The notes beneath the pieces were generated by a model, which saw only the letters and a program-made list of their open reading frames with translations, ran no database searches and was not told where the DNA came from. From Chryseobacterium sp. BGARF1 (lineage in GTDB: Bacteria; Bacteroidota; Bacteroidia; Flavobacteriales; Weeksellaceae): DNA of 64,000 bases. Below, piece by piece: positions 43,805 through 52,613 of this stretch (its first letter is position 1; each line of letters begins with the position of its first letter). The stretch is from contig NZ_LELA01000092.1 in the NCBI RefSeq assembly GCF_001677955.1, positions 78,315 to 142,314 on the forward strand. The letters run 5' to 3'. The position numbers and the translations under genes are program-made.

Positions 43805-44515
43805 ATGAAACAAAAAGCCATCTTCAACTGGAGCAGCGGAAAAGATTCCGCTCTTGCATTATACAAAACTTTAAAAGAAGACCAATTTGAAGTTACTACT
43901 CTACTGACAAGCATCAATAAAGAATTCCAAAGGATTTCTATGCATGGCGTTCATGTTTCGCTATTGGAAAAGCAGGCTGAAAGTTTAGGTCTTCCTTTAA
44001 TAAAAATGGAAATTCCGAAGGAACCTTCCATGGAAGAATACAGCAAGATCATGTCTAAAACCATGAATGACATAAAATCTAAAGGCGTTACCCATTCTAT
44101 TTTCGGAGATATTTTTCTGGAAGATTTAAGGAAATACAGAGAAGATCAATTACAATCTATAGGAATGAAAGGTGTTTTTCCATTATGGAAACAAAATACA
44201 ACCGACCTCATCAACGAGTTTTTAAGTTTAGGCTTTAAAACCATTGTAACCTGCGTCAATGAAACGTATCTCGACAAAAGCTTTGCCGGAAGAATTATTG
44301 ATCATGATTTCATTAAAGACTTGCCGGAAAATGTAGATCCGTGTGGAGAAAATGGAGAATTTCATACGTTCACTTTTGACGGTCCTATTTTTAAAAAACC
44401 TATTCAATTTGAAGTTGGGGAAATTGTAAAGAAAACGTATCCCAAACCAAAGTCTGATGAAAATGAGGAAGATGGAGAATATATATTTTGGTTTTGCGAT
44501 TTGATTGAGAAATGA
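43805..44515 (+). CDS. Dph6-related ATP pyrophosphatase (PP-loop family)
   Basis: 236 residues of the diphthine--ammonia ligase-like N-type ATP pyrophosphatase family. The PP-loop is IFNWSSGKDSALALY near the N-terminus, and FGDIFLEDLRKYREDQL with GFKTIVTCVNETYLDKSFAGR further on are typical of the family, as is the ENGEFHTFTFDGPIF segment. Bacteria do not make diphthamide, so the true substrate of such bacterial homologs is unresolved; an ATP-dependent amidation is the likely chemistry. It starts 4 bases after the previous stop codon. Confidence 0.85.
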   Translation: MKQKAIFNWSSGKDSALALYKTLKEDQFEVTTLLTSINKEFQRISMHGVHVSLLEKQAESLGLPLIKMEIPKEPSMEEYSKIMSKTMNDIKSKGVTHSIFGDIFLEDLRKYREDQLQSIGMKGVFPLWKQNTTDLINEFLSLGFKTIVTCVNETYLDKSFAGRIIDHDFIKDLPENVDPCGENGEFHTFTFDGPIFKKPIQFEVGEIVKKTYPKPKSDENEEDGEYIFWFCDLIEK

Positions 44516-44563
44516 TTTCACTTTTACAAGATTTTTTCTTATTTTTAGTAAAAACCGAACTTT

Positions 44564-45652
44564 ATGCTGAAAAAAACTTTGCTGCTTTCTCTATTTTTTC
44601 TCTTCTTGTTTTCGTGCCAGAAAACAGAATCAGCACAACCTGTTAATAGAAAAGCAATTGCAGATTCTGCCATCGTAGTATTTCAACAAAAATTATATAA
44701 AACCCAAATTGATTCTATTTTTAATCAATACAATTTCAACGGCAGTGTCGGTGTTTTTAAAGACACTATTGAATTATACAGACGAAATAATGGCTTTTCA
44801 AATTTTGAAAACAAAACTGCGGTAAACGATTCTACAGTTTTTTCTATTGCGTCGATCAGCAAACAGTTTACAGCGGTTCTTATTCTCCTTCAAATGGAAC
44901 AGGGAAAGCTCAACCTCAACGATAAAGCTTCAAAATACATTAAAGAATTTCAGAAAAAAGAATATGAAAACATTACCATTCAGCAGCTTCTAAATCACAG
45001 TTCGGGTTTAAATAATTTTGGCGAAAAATTACTATTTAAAAGTGGATCGGGATTTAATTATTCAAATGATGGCTTCAATGCTTTAGGGAAAATTGTGGAA
45101 ACGGTTTCTGGAAAATCTTTTGATGAAAACATGATTGAATTATTAAAAAAAGCAGGCATGAAAAATTCATCAACAGGAACAACTTTTAAAGGAGAAAATT
45201 TCGCTAAAACCTATGTAGGAAATTCAAAAAACCAAAAACCAGTTGATAACATGCCACAAAGGCTAAGCAATAAAGAAATCGGAATTGCGGCAGGCGGAAT
45301 TTTGTCAACTGTAAACGATTTATTCATTTGGAATAATGCTTTATACGCCGGAAAAATCATCAAACCTGAAACGCTGAAAAAATTCACTTCTAAAAGTACT
45401 GAACGACAACACCCGATTCTCGGAAAGATGGGTTACGGATTGGGAATTATGATGAATGATAACAAGCCTGTCTCCTATTTTCACAGCGGTTACGTAAAAG
45501 GTGCGCCTTCGCTCAACATCTATTACCCTGAAACCAAAACTATGGTCATTATTCTTTCTAATATTGCCGATGAAGAAAAGGGCAAATCGGCCGCTTTCAA
45601 ACCTCATCTGAAAATGAAGGAAATTGCAGATATATTGGAAAATATTAATTAG
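44564..45652 (+). CDS. Serine hydrolase of the beta-lactamase (class C/AmpC) fold, lipoprotein
   Basis: 362 residues. Lipoprotein signal MLKKTLLLSLFFLFLFSC (Cys 18). The catalytic serine and lysine are in SISK (Ser97, Lys100) and the second motif Tyr166-Ser-Asn168 sits in FNYSNDGF; HSGYVKG near the C-terminus may serve as the third motif. It is closer to D-aminopeptidase, penicillin-binding-protein or esterase-type members than to true beta-lactamases. The likely location is the periplasmic side of a membrane. It converges with and overlaps the next gene by 8 bases. Confidence 0.85.
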   Translation: MLKKTLLLSLFFLFLFSCQKTESAQPVNRKAIADSAIVVFQQKLYKTQIDSIFNQYNFNGSVGVFKDTIELYRRNNGFSNFENKTAVNDSTVFSIASISKQFTAVLILLQMEQGKLNLNDKASKYIKEFQKKEYENITIQQLLNHSSGLNNFGEKLLFKSGSGFNYSNDGFNALGKIVETVSGKSFDENMIELLKKAGMKNSSTGTTFKGENFAKTYVGNSKNQKPVDNMPQRLSNKEIGIAAGGILSTVNDLFIWNNALYAGKIIKPETLKKFTSKSTERQHPILGKMGYGLGIMMNDNKPVSYFHSGYVKGAPSLNIYYPETKTMVIILSNIADEEKGKSAAFKPHLKMKEIADILENIN

Positions 45653-46349
45653 AAACTTTGAAGTTTTCCTGTAAATACGGAATGATATTTTTAATCATTT
45701 CAAGATATTTTTTCTGACAGATAATAATTGAAGTTTCAAAAAAGAAAAACAACAACAACAAAGAATTTATTAAAATTCCTTTAAATTGACTCGGATCTAG
45801 AAAGTTATCATTCATTTCTAAAACAAAACGGAAAAACCATCCTGAAGACATAGGGAGAATGAAAAATATACTTACCATATCCTGATACGCAGAAAGCCGG
45901 ATATTTTTATATTTTTTAGAGAAATCAAAATATTTTTTTTCTTTAACGAAAATAATCAAGGGATAAACCATCATTAGACTTACTAATATGCCCAAGCTAA
46001 TTCTGAAAACTTCAAAAGGAATTAAAACATAAGATAAAACGACTGCAACATACGTAATGAAAGCAATCATGAGTGATTTTTTCAAAATTGAAAATAATTT
46101 TTGCCTCGTCGATATTTTGATAAAAACAGAAGTATCTTCCAAGCTCCAACTTCCATCCCATGAAAGTTTCAAATCATCATGCCACGAAATAATGGCCACG
46201 TTAAAAGCGTCATCAAAAGACAAATTCTTTTGAATCTGAACTTCATTAATTTGACTTACAAAATGGTCTTCCACTTCCATCAGCAAATCGATAGGAAGTT
46301 TTTTAGTTAAAAGATAACTTCTTACTTTCTCTCTTTGTTCTGTTGTCAT
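45645..46349 (-). CDS. Membrane protein of a PadR-associated operon (HAAS-like N-terminus)
   Basis: 234 residues. The first ~70 are a helical cytosolic region (KVRSYLLTKKLPIDLLMEVEDHFVSQINEVQ, FDDAFNVAIISWHDDL) resembling the HAAS/DUF1700-type domains that pair with PadR regulators. Four hydrophobic segments follow. It is clearly related to the upstream gene in both parts, and its ATG overlaps that gene's TGA (ATGA). Function is unknown; a PadR-controlled envelope sensor or anti-regulator is plausible. Confidence 0.72.
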   Translation of the reverse strand: MTTEQREKVRSYLLTKKLPIDLLMEVEDHFVSQINEVQIQKNLSFDDAFNVAIISWHDDLKLSWDGSWSLEDTSVFIKISTRQKLFSILKKSLMIAFITYVAVVLSYVLIPFEVFRISLGILVSLMMVYPLIIFVKEKKYFDFSKKYKNIRLSAYQDMVSIFFILPMSSGWFFRFVLEMNDNFLDPSQFKGILINSLLLLFFFFETSIIICQKKYLEMIKNIIPYLQENFKVSN

Positions 46350-46966
46350 ACCAGTAAAACATTTATTTTTTTAGCTCTGAAATAAAATAACTGAATCTGA
46401 AGCACTACTGAAAAAGTTATAAACATATGGTTCAAAGGAAATTCCCATAAATTTTTAGTTGTCGAGAAAATAATATTGGTGAGAGGAAGAATAATTAGCA
46501 TCAACAATAAATTTCTCAGCAATAATGGATGAAAAATCATTTTCTGATATTCTGAAAAACTCATTTTTCTAAATATGAAATGATACATCAGAAATAATAA
46601 ATGCATTGCAATTAAAGCTCCCTGAAAACACAGATAAACATTTTCATTAAAATAAAATATAGTTCCCATAATCACGGAGGACAAAAAAGCGATCATCATC
46701 ATTTTTTTGAAACGGTCTTGTAAAATACCCTTCTCAATTTTCGCAATCCTTTTGAAAGAAAACAAATCAGCTTTCACCATTTCCAGTTCGTTTTGCCAAT
46801 TAATTTTCGTCTGAAGAAAAGCTTCCTGAAAGCTGATTTCACTTTTAACCATAGATTCTGAAATCTGCATCACAAAATGATCATAAACCTCAGCAAATAC
46901 AGCAGAACTTAGATCTTTGCCTTTTAAATATTTTTCTATTTCTATTAAATTTTCTTTAGTCATCAT
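46346..46966 (-). CDS. Membrane protein of a PadR-associated operon (HAAS-like N-terminus)
   Basis: 206 residues from the ATG at 46966 (MMTKENLIEIEKYLKGKDL); a longer frame starts at a TTG inside padR and is less likely. N-terminal helical region EVYDHFVMQISESMVKSEISFQEAFLQTKINWQNEL parallels the next gene, as do the four membrane segments after residue ~80. It begins 4 bases after the padR stop and overlaps the downstream paralog by ATGA, so the three genes are one transcript. Two tandem paralogs suggest a heteromeric membrane complex. Confidence 0.72.
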   Translation of the reverse strand: MMTKENLIEIEKYLKGKDLSSAVFAEVYDHFVMQISESMVKSEISFQEAFLQTKINWQNELEMVKADLFSFKRIAKIEKGILQDRFKKMMMIAFLSSVIMGTIFYFNENVYLCFQGALIAMHLLFLMYHFIFRKMSFSEYQKMIFHPLLLRNLLLMLIILPLTNIIFSTTKNLWEFPLNHMFITFSVVLQIQLFYFRAKKINVLLV

Positions 46967-46970
46967 AATT

Positions 46971-47294
46971 TTAAATATCAAAAATAGTTTTTAGATTAAA
47001 CAAATAAGATCTCATTTCATCTTCCTGAGTCGCCTGTTGCTTTTTACCTTTATCAGTAAGCAAATAATATTTCCGGCTTCTTCCGTTGATTTCCTGTACT
47101 TCAGACATAATAATGCCGTTGGCCTCCAATTTATGCAAAAGCGGATACAAGGCTCCTTCTGTCATTTCCAATTCTCCTTCCGTCAATTCTTTTGCACGTT
47201 GTGTAATTTGATAGCCATACATTTTCACCTCTTTTGAAAGTAATTTTAAAATGATATTCTGAAGTGTTCCTTTGTAAAGGCTATTTTTTTTCAT
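46971..47294 (-). CDS. PadR family transcriptional regulator
   Basis: 107 residues, the small PadR type. The winged-helix DNA-binding domain is clear: GTLQNIILKLLSKEVKMYGYQITQRAKELTEGELEMTEGALYPLLHKLEANGIIMSEVQEINGRSRKYYLLTDKGKKQ. It heads the operon with two membrane proteins. A palindrome just upstream of its -7 element (47321-47341) is the probable binding site, implying autorepression. The inducing signal cannot be deduced. Confidence 0.93.
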   Translation of the reverse strand: MKKNSLYKGTLQNIILKLLSKEVKMYGYQITQRAKELTEGELEMTEGALYPLLHKLEANGIIMSEVQEINGRSRKYYLLTDKGKKQQATQEDEMRSYLFNLKTIFDI

Positions 47295-47313
47295 TTGTAA
47301 TGGTAATACCTAA

Positions 47314-47321
47314 CAAATCTA
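47314..47321 (-). promoter_or_regulatory. -7 element for the padR operon
   Basis: On the minus strand it reads TAGATTTG, matching TAnnTTTG, 19 bases upstream of the padR ATG. Confidence 0.55.
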
Positions 47322-47341
47322 TGCATAATTTTCTTATGCAT
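47321..47341. promoter_or_regulatory. Candidate PadR operator palindrome
   Basis: Perfect 8-bp arms atgcataa (47321-47328) and ttatgcat (47334-47341), 5-base centre. It lies directly upstream of the padR -7 element, where a bound dimer would block RNA polymerase. Confidence 0.55.
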
Positions 47342-47382
47342 GTAATTAATTTTAATATTCAGATAAATCTTATATTTATAGA

Positions 47383-47907
47383 ATGAAAAAAATGTACTTC
47401 ATTGCTATTTATCCTGACCAAAAAACCATTGATGAGGTAAGGGTTTTTAAAGAAGATCTAGCTTTACATTTCGGGAATTCAAAAGCATTGACCAATGATG
47501 CGCATATTACATTAGCCCCACCATTTTCAAGGGAAATAGAATTAGAAGAAGACATTCATCTGGGATTTCAAAAAATTGACACCAACATCGCTCCTTTTGA
47601 AATTATTTTAAATGGTTTTGGAAATTTCCCCAATCCAAAGAATCCGGTTTTGTTTATAAAGCCTGAAGAAAGTAAAAATTTAAAGCAACTTTATTTTAAT
47701 GTAAAAGAAAAATTTAGTTTTAAAAGAGACTCATTTAGTCCACACGTAACTGTTGGTTACAGAGACCTCACCTATGAAAATTTTCTGAAAGCCTGGGAGA
47801 TTTATAAAGGCAAAAATTACGAAACTAAATTCTTAGTTGATAAGATCTCATTACTAAGACATGATGGAAAATGGGTTTCTATTAATGAAAAGAAATTATC
47901 ACAGTAA
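47383..47907 (+). CDS. 2'-5' RNA ligase family protein (LigT-like, 2H phosphoesterase)
   Basis: 174 residues of the 2H phosphoesterase superfamily. Both signature HxT motifs are present: AHITLAPPF (HIT) and SPHVTVGYR (HVT), spaced as in LigT/ThpR. Members cut or ligate 2'-5' or cyclic phosphate RNA ends; the physiological substrate here is unknown. It is divergent from padR and upstream of ruvC by 46 bases. Confidence 0.85.
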   Translation: MKKMYFIAIYPDQKTIDEVRVFKEDLALHFGNSKALTNDAHITLAPPFSREIELEEDIHLGFQKIDTNIAPFEIILNGFGNFPNPKNPVLFIKPEESKNLKQLYFNVKEKFSFKRDSFSPHVTVGYRDLTYENFLKAWEIYKGKNYETKFLVDKISLLRHDGKWVSINEKKLSQ

Positions 47908-47940
47908 TAATTTTATTGGTTGCTAAAATAAAGAAAGCTG

Positions 47941-47948
47941 TATCTTTG
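47941..47948 (+). promoter_or_regulatory. -7 element immediately before ruvC
   Basis: TATCTTTG matches TAnnTTTG and ends 5 bases before the ruvC ATG, suggesting a leaderless or nearly leaderless transcript. Confidence 0.4.
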
Positions 47949-47953
47949 AAGCG

Positions 47954-48511
47954 ATGGTTTCAGCAGAGAAAATAATTTTAGGAATTGACCCCGGAACAGC
48001 TATTATGGGGTTTGGTTTGATATCGGTAAAAAAAGGAAAAATGGAAATGATCTCCATTCACGAATTGATTTTAAAAAAATACCCGAATCATGAAACTAAG
48101 CTTAAATATATTTTCGATAAAACCTTAGCGTTGATTGACGAGTTTCATCCGGACGAAGTGGCACTTGAAGCTCCATTTTTTGGAAAAAACGTACAATCGA
48201 TGCTGAAACTGGGAAGAGCTCAAGGCGTTGCAATGGCTGCAAGTCTGCACCGAAATATTCCTATTACAGAATACTCCCCAAAAAAAATAAAAATGGCTAT
48301 CACCGGAAACGGGAATGCCAGTAAAGAACAAGTTGCAGGAATGCTTAAGAGCCTTTTAAACCTGAAAGAATTTCCTACAAAATATCTGGATGCTTCCGAT
48401 GGTTTGGCTGTTGCCGTTTGTCATCATTTCAATTCAGGAACCATTGCAGATACAAAATCGTATTCAGGTTGGGATAGTTTTTTAAAGCAGAATCCTGATC
48501 GACTGAAGTAA
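47954..48511 (+). CDS. ruvC: Holliday junction resolvase RuvC
   Basis: 185-residue endonuclease that cuts Holliday junctions with RuvAB. The four acidic catalytic residues are visible: Asp12 in ILGIDPGTA, Glu72 in ALEAPFFGKN, and Asp146/Asp149 in KYLDASDGLAVAVCHH. The QSMLKLGRAQGVAMAA helix is conserved. The stop codon abuts the stop of the convergent gene on the other strand with no spacer. Confidence 0.96.
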   Translation: MVSAEKIILGIDPGTAIMGFGLISVKKGKMEMISIHELILKKYPNHETKLKYIFDKTLALIDEFHPDEVALEAPFFGKNVQSMLKLGRAQGVAMAASLHRNIPITEYSPKKIKMAITGNGNASKEQVAGMLKSLLNLKEFPTKYLDASDGLAVAVCHHFNSGTIADTKSYSGWDSFLKQNPDRLK

Positions 48512-48961
48512 TTATTTGTTTCGCTGATAAAGGTCTTCAATTTCCGTCACCTTTCCATTAATAATGTCGCTGTATATAATTGAAAATTTATTCTGTGAAT
48601 AGATTTTATACTGCTCTACTTTTTTAAGATCATCTTCTCTGTAAGAAAAAGAACCACCACTTATCGTGACCAAAAAATCGTCTGTTCTACTTTTTATTTT
48701 ACAATCTTTGCCCGTAGCAAATATCTTTTTCAAGATCAATCTTTCATTGCTATTTTTAAATATAAGTTCATACTGTTTCATACATTCATGAAGATCAAAA
48801 ACTTTTGTTTCTCCATCCTCTTTATATGTTTTTTGTATAAACGTCCAAGTTCCTAGGAAATATTTTGCTTTGTTTTCATCATTTTGCTGATCAGTAATTT
48901 TCTGAGACTGACAACTGATGATTAAAAGACAAAAAAATAAAACAGTGAGTATTTTTTTCAT
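48512..48961 (-). CDS. Lipocalin-like lipoprotein
   Basis: 149 residues from the ATG at 48961 (MKKILTVLFFCLLIISC, lipobox cysteine at residue 17); an upstream TTG start is less likely. After a short linker come FLGTWTFIQKTY and a predicted beta-rich region (LHECMKQYELIFKN, FSIIYSDIINGK), the pattern of Bacteroidota lipocalin-like (Lipocalin_4/5) proteins. Cysteines at HECMKQ and KDCKIK could pair. A TATATTTG promoter motif lies 13 bases upstream (48974-48981, minus strand). Ligand unknown. Confidence 0.7.
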   Translation of the reverse strand: MKKILTVLFFCLLIISCQSQKITDQQNDENKAKYFLGTWTFIQKTYKEDGETKVFDLHECMKQYELIFKNSNERLILKKIFATGKDCKIKSRTDDFLVTISGGSFSYREDDLKKVEQYKIYSQNKFSIIYSDIINGKVTEIEDLYQRNK

Positions 48962-48981
48962 GTTGATAACATTCAAATATA

Positions 48982-49009
48982 ATAAAAGCCCTTTTTCAAG
49001 GGCTTTTAT
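48982..49009 (-). terminator. Terminator of the M43 protease gene
   Basis: 12-bp stem ataaaagccctt (48982-48993) / aagggcttttat (48998-49009), directly downstream of the protease stop codon on the minus strand. Confidence 0.8.
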
Positions 49010-49014
49010 TGAGT

Positions 49015-50898
49015 TTAGTTATTTAAGAACTTCTTAGAAGCTTGTTGATCACCATCAGAATAATTAATGATATATGAACCTTTAATTAACGGCTGATTGA
49101 TACGAACTTCATTGGTCTCTGAATTTCCTTTCTGTATCAGTTTACCACTCATATCATAAATTTGATAATTACCGAATTTTAAATTCTTATTACCAAAAAG
49201 CTGAAGTTTGTTTTCTCCTTTTAAATAAACAATTTTGGTATCAGAATTATCTTTTTTAATATCAGAAGTACTTAAGGTTTCTGAAATCCTCACTGCATAA
49301 TCTTCCATCTGACCATATTGCAACTGCGAACATGCATCAAAGTCAGGGAAAGTTACTCCATTGAATGTAGCAGCATCTACCGCTATTCTCATTCTTAAGT
49401 ATACATTCTTTACGGCACTCGCAGGAGGTGTGATATTATTGGTTAGTGTAAGCCCTGAGTTTGCTAAATCAGATGATAAGTTATTCACTACAAGTTCTGA
49501 AGCTTCAAAAACACCATTATTATTATAATCAATCCAAACTTTTGTTTTGAATTTTTCAGCATGGTTAAATGTGTAAGCATAAGTTACCTTCAGCTCTGTT
49601 GCGCTATTTGAAGGAATATCTGTAAAAAATGCAGGTCTTATGCAGGTTGCTGTAGCATAGTTTGCATAATAAACAGGAGTTGCTTCATCAGCATCATATC
49701 CGGTAGTAACACTGCTGATACTTCCAAAAACTACTCGTGTAGGTCCCACAGCACTATTGGTTGGGTTTACTATTCCCGAAGGACTGCACTGTGCATTCAC
49801 CACAGAAACAGGGGAATTAACAACTGTTGCAGGGTCTGTTCCTGCCAGTGAATTCAGAAGATTTTTTCTATATTCCATCATCATCAAAATCGCTCTGTCA
49901 CGCTGCCCAGCTGTAAACTTTCGGTTTGAATTGGTATAATTCATAATATTATACTGAGTTCCGTTATAGTTTTGATTGGTACAAGGGTCTATAGCATTAT
50001 TGTTAGGAACTGCAACACCATACATACTTCGCGATGGTGATGTATCGCAAACTCTATCGCCATCTGTCGCACAATTATTATTCACAGGACAAGTTGTCTG
50101 GCTATTAGCCGAAATCCCTTGAAAAGTATGATAAAGACCAAAGGCATGACCCAGCTCATGGGTAAGTGTCGTATCATTTTGATTCTTTATCGTTGCCACT
50201 TTCATAAAACTCTCATAGTCATAATCATACGAACTTGGAAATGCCGCATAACCCATAAGCCCATACGATAACTGCTGCTGACCATCGAAGCCAATGACCA
50301 CATAAATATTAAAGTATGAATTTTCAGGCCAGTGCGGTGCCAACTGGTTTTTTATCTGCGTATCTGTAGCTCCGGTATTTGATACCCCATTTTGGTCGTA
50401 ATCAGGAAGATCACTTCCGTTATACCGTATAATACCTGTTGTAGGCATACAACTTGGTGATCTTTTTGCCAAAACAAGTTTAAATGGAATTACATTTCCT
50501 CCAGTAGCGCCAGCTGCTTCAGGATAAAAGTTCCCACCATAAGTGGTTGCATACATACTATTTGCTCTTCCTATCCAATTGATAATTTCCTGATCTGTCA
50601 CCGCCAAGTTGGCATTTGCAGGAGCCTGAGATTCGATAACGTGAACAACTACAGGAATTTCGTAAATCTGTCCTGTATAAAGAGCATTCTTTGAGGTTGT
50701 AGCTCCTACTTTATTTAGAAAAGCCTGTTGATTCATACCGAGAATCTTCTGCTCTCCGTCTTCCCTATATCTTTTTAGACCAGGATGCCTGTCATCTAAT
50801 TTTTTCATTATTTTATCAAAACCGCATTCTTTATGAGAATCTTGCGAGAATGAATTAATAAAAAACATAAGTACTAAAAGGGTACTGAATTTTTTCAT
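49015..50898 (-). CDS. Secreted M43-type (cytophagalysin/pappalysin) zinc metalloprotease with T9SS type A sorting domain
   Basis: 627 residues. Signal peptide MKKFSTLLVLMFFINSFSQ. The extended zinc motif HELGHAFGLYH at residues 247-257 (His247, Glu248, His251, His257) and a later NIMNY Met-turn place it among metzincins of the M43 kind. Cysteines around SQTTCPVNNNC and RVCDTSPS are typical of the family. A GEVED-type domain (residues ~400-545, ending QYGQMEDYAVRIS) follows. The final ~75 residues (NKNLKFGNYQIYDMSGKLIQKG, KGSYIINYSDG) are a type A T9SS sorting domain. Likely secreted to degrade extracellular protein. Confidence 0.92.
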   Translation of the reverse strand: MKKFSTLLVLMFFINSFSQDSHKECGFDKIMKKLDDRHPGLKRYREDGEQKILGMNQQAFLNKVGATTSKNALYTGQIYEIPVVVHVIESQAPANANLAVTDQEIINWIGRANSMYATTYGGNFYPEAAGATGGNVIPFKLVLAKRSPSCMPTTGIIRYNGSDLPDYDQNGVSNTGATDTQIKNQLAPHWPENSYFNIYVVIGFDGQQQLSYGLMGYAAFPSSYDYDYESFMKVATIKNQNDTTLTHELGHAFGLYHTFQGISANSQTTCPVNNNCATDGDRVCDTSPSRSMYGVAVPNNNAIDPCTNQNYNGTQYNIMNYTNSNRKFTAGQRDRAILMMMEYRKNLLNSLAGTDPATVVNSPVSVVNAQCSPSGIVNPTNSAVGPTRVVFGSISSVTTGYDADEATPVYYANYATATCIRPAFFTDIPSNSATELKVTYAYTFNHAEKFKTKVWIDYNNNGVFEASELVVNNLSSDLANSGLTLTNNITPPASAVKNVYLRMRIAVDAATFNGVTFPDFDACSQLQYGQMEDYAVRISETLSTSDIKKDNSDTKIVYLKGENKLQLFGNKNLKFGNYQIYDMSGKLIQKGNSETNEVRINQPLIKGSYIINYSDGDQQASKKFLNN

Positions 50899-50929
50899 TT
50901 CTATTTATTTATTTTTAAATATTCGATTG

Positions 50930-50937
50930 CAAAACTA
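50930..50937 (-). promoter_or_regulatory. -7 element for the M43 protease gene
   Basis: On the minus strand it reads TAGTTTTG, matching TAnnTTTG, 31 bases upstream of the ATG. Confidence 0.5.
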
Positions 50938-51088
50938 TTAATTTATTATTAATTCCAACACATTCAATATTAAAAACTTAAAAAACATTTAAATTTTAAC
51001 ATACTTTAAAATATTTACTATAAATAATATTTTTAAATTACTTGGTAAAACATATTACTATTTGTAACAATGGTATAGTTTTTAATAC

Positions 51089-51096
51089 TAATTTTG
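51089..51096 (+). promoter_or_regulatory. -7 element for the DUF4407 gene
   Basis: TAATTTTG, 15 bases before the ATG at 51112. It overlaps an upstream in-frame TTG, so that TTG is not the start. Confidence 0.5.
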
Positions 51097-51111
51097 TATA
51101 AATTTTCAATA

Positions 51112-52182
51112 ATGAAAAACACACAAGCAACTATAAATCAAACAAATCACAGCATAAACTGGTTTCAGAAGTTTCTCTTGATTTGCTCTGGTGGAAACAT
51201 CCACATTTTAAGAAAAACACCCAGTGAATGGAATAAATTTGCAGGAATTGGAGGAATTGTTCTTTTCACCGCAGTTTTTGCAACACTTTCTGCAGCCTAT
51301 GCAATGTTCACCATTTTCGATGATATTTGGGCCTCGATTGGGTTTGGAATTCTTTGGGGTTTAATGATTTTTAATTTGGATCGATACATTGTTTCATCCA
51401 TCAAAAAAACAGGATCTTGGTGGAATCAGATCCTGATGTCTATCCCAAGGTTGATTTTGGCAACATTTTTAGGAATTATTATTTCTAAACCTTTAGAACT
51501 TAAAATTTTTGAAAAGGAGGTTAACAAACAGCTGAATACTATTATTCAACGTAATAAAACAGACCTGCAAAAACAAATGAATGGCAGAATTCTTCAGCAG
51601 AGTAGTCCTTTTGAAACTGAAAAAAAACAAATTACAGAAAAGATTGCTCAATATCAAAAGTCTTATGATTCTGCTTCTGTTGAACTTGAAAAAGAAATTT
51701 TAGGAAAACAGACTGATTTAACCAGTGGAAAAGTAGGTTTTGGTTCTAATGCAAAAAGAAAGCAGGAATTAAAAGAGCAACGCAGACAAGACTTAGAAAA
51801 CTATCAAAAGCAGGTAGCGACAAGACAAGAATATCTCGACAAAGAAATTTCTAAAGTCTATACCAATCTTGAAACAGAAAGAAAATCTACAGAAACGTTT
51901 GAAGATAAATTCAACGGATTTGCTGCAAGATTACAGGCTTTGGATGAATTAGGAAAAAACTCAGCGATTATTGCCACTGCCGCAGCATTTATTATGGGGC
52001 TATTTATTACATTGGAGATTTCACCCGTTTTAATTAAGCTTATTTCTTCGGTTGGTCCTTATGATTATCTTTTGGAGAAAACTGAAAATGACTTCCGTCT
52101 CTATTCCAAAGAAAAAATTGAAAAAGGAAATGCACTGACCGATTTTCGGATTGATGATTTTAAGGATCAATTAAAAACCTAA
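51112..52182 (+). CDS. DUF4407 membrane protein
   Basis: 356 residues from the ATG at 51112 (MKNTQATINQ). N-terminal FLLICSGGNIHILRKTPSEWNKFAGIGGIVLFTA leads into membrane segments (GIVLFTAVFATLSAAYAMF, WASIGFGILWGLMIFNLDRYIV, ILMSIPRLILATFLGIII). A long charged coiled-coil stretch covers roughly residues 145-285 (KKQITEKIAQYQKSYDSASVELEKE). A last membrane segment is SAIIATAAAFIMGLFITLEISP. This is the DUF4407 layout. The function is unknown; it may be an envelope or mechanosensing component. A palindromic terminator follows. Confidence 0.85.
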   Translation: MKNTQATINQTNHSINWFQKFLLICSGGNIHILRKTPSEWNKFAGIGGIVLFTAVFATLSAAYAMFTIFDDIWASIGFGILWGLMIFNLDRYIVSSIKKTGSWWNQILMSIPRLILATFLGIIISKPLELKIFEKEVNKQLNTIIQRNKTDLQKQMNGRILQQSSPFETEKKQITEKIAQYQKSYDSASVELEKEILGKQTDLTSGKVGFGSNAKRKQELKEQRRQDLENYQKQVATRQEYLDKEISKVYTNLETERKSTETFEDKFNGFAARLQALDELGKNSAIIATAAAFIMGLFITLEISPVLIKLISSVGPYDYLLEKTENDFRLYSKEKIEKGNALTDFRIDDFKDQLKT

Positions 52183-52210
52183 TATTTCAATAAAATACAT
52201 TCACATCAAA

Positions 52211-52238
52211 AAAACTCACAATTAATTGTGAGTTTTTT
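52211..52238 (+). terminator. Intrinsic terminator of the DUF4407 gene
   Basis: 13-bp palindrome arms 52211-52223 / 52224-52236 (aactcacaatt core) followed by T. Confidence 0.85.
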
Positions 52239-52492
52239 CATTTAAACAGCAAAAAAAATAAAACAAAACACAATAATATTACGCTATAGATAAATATCTA
52301 CAACCATATTGATATATATCTAAATGAATTATTATGATTGCGTTTATTATGTTGATAAATTTACATTATAAAAGTTAAGAGAAAAAAACACTTCTTTTTA
52401 GTTTGAATTTAAAGCAATTCAAAAAACACAAATGATGAAAATTTAAGTATTCCGAGGGAGGTAAAAACTCAATGATGAAAAAAAATTAGAAC

Positions 52493-52535
52493 GTATTTAT
52501 TTTCGGAGCCTAAAAAAAGGCTCTGAGATAAATAC
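52493..52535 (+). ncRNA. Predicted hairpin of repeat copy 1
   Basis: Outer stem gtatttat (52493-52500) / ataaatac (52528-52535), an internal mismatch loop with possible G-U pairs, and inner stem gagcc (52506-52510) / ggctc (52519-52523) closing an A-rich loop. No T run follows, so it is not a normal terminator. RNA status is inferred; strand is assumed from the T-to-A arrangement and the nearby ATG. Confidence 0.35.
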
Positions 52536-52613
52536 AAAAAGAAGAAAACACAAATGATATTATAAAAACACAAATGATGGAAATTTAAGTATTTCGAAGG
52601 AGGTAAAAACTCG

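Noticed and set aside
43805..44515. Diphthamide synthesis enzyme
   Set aside because: The PP-loop family matches, but bacteria lack diphthamide, so only the family name is used.
44564..45652. Antibiotic-resistance beta-lactamase
   Set aside because: It has the serine-hydrolase motifs but the lipoprotein signal and overall pattern fit the broad beta-lactamase-fold family; resistance cannot be claimed.
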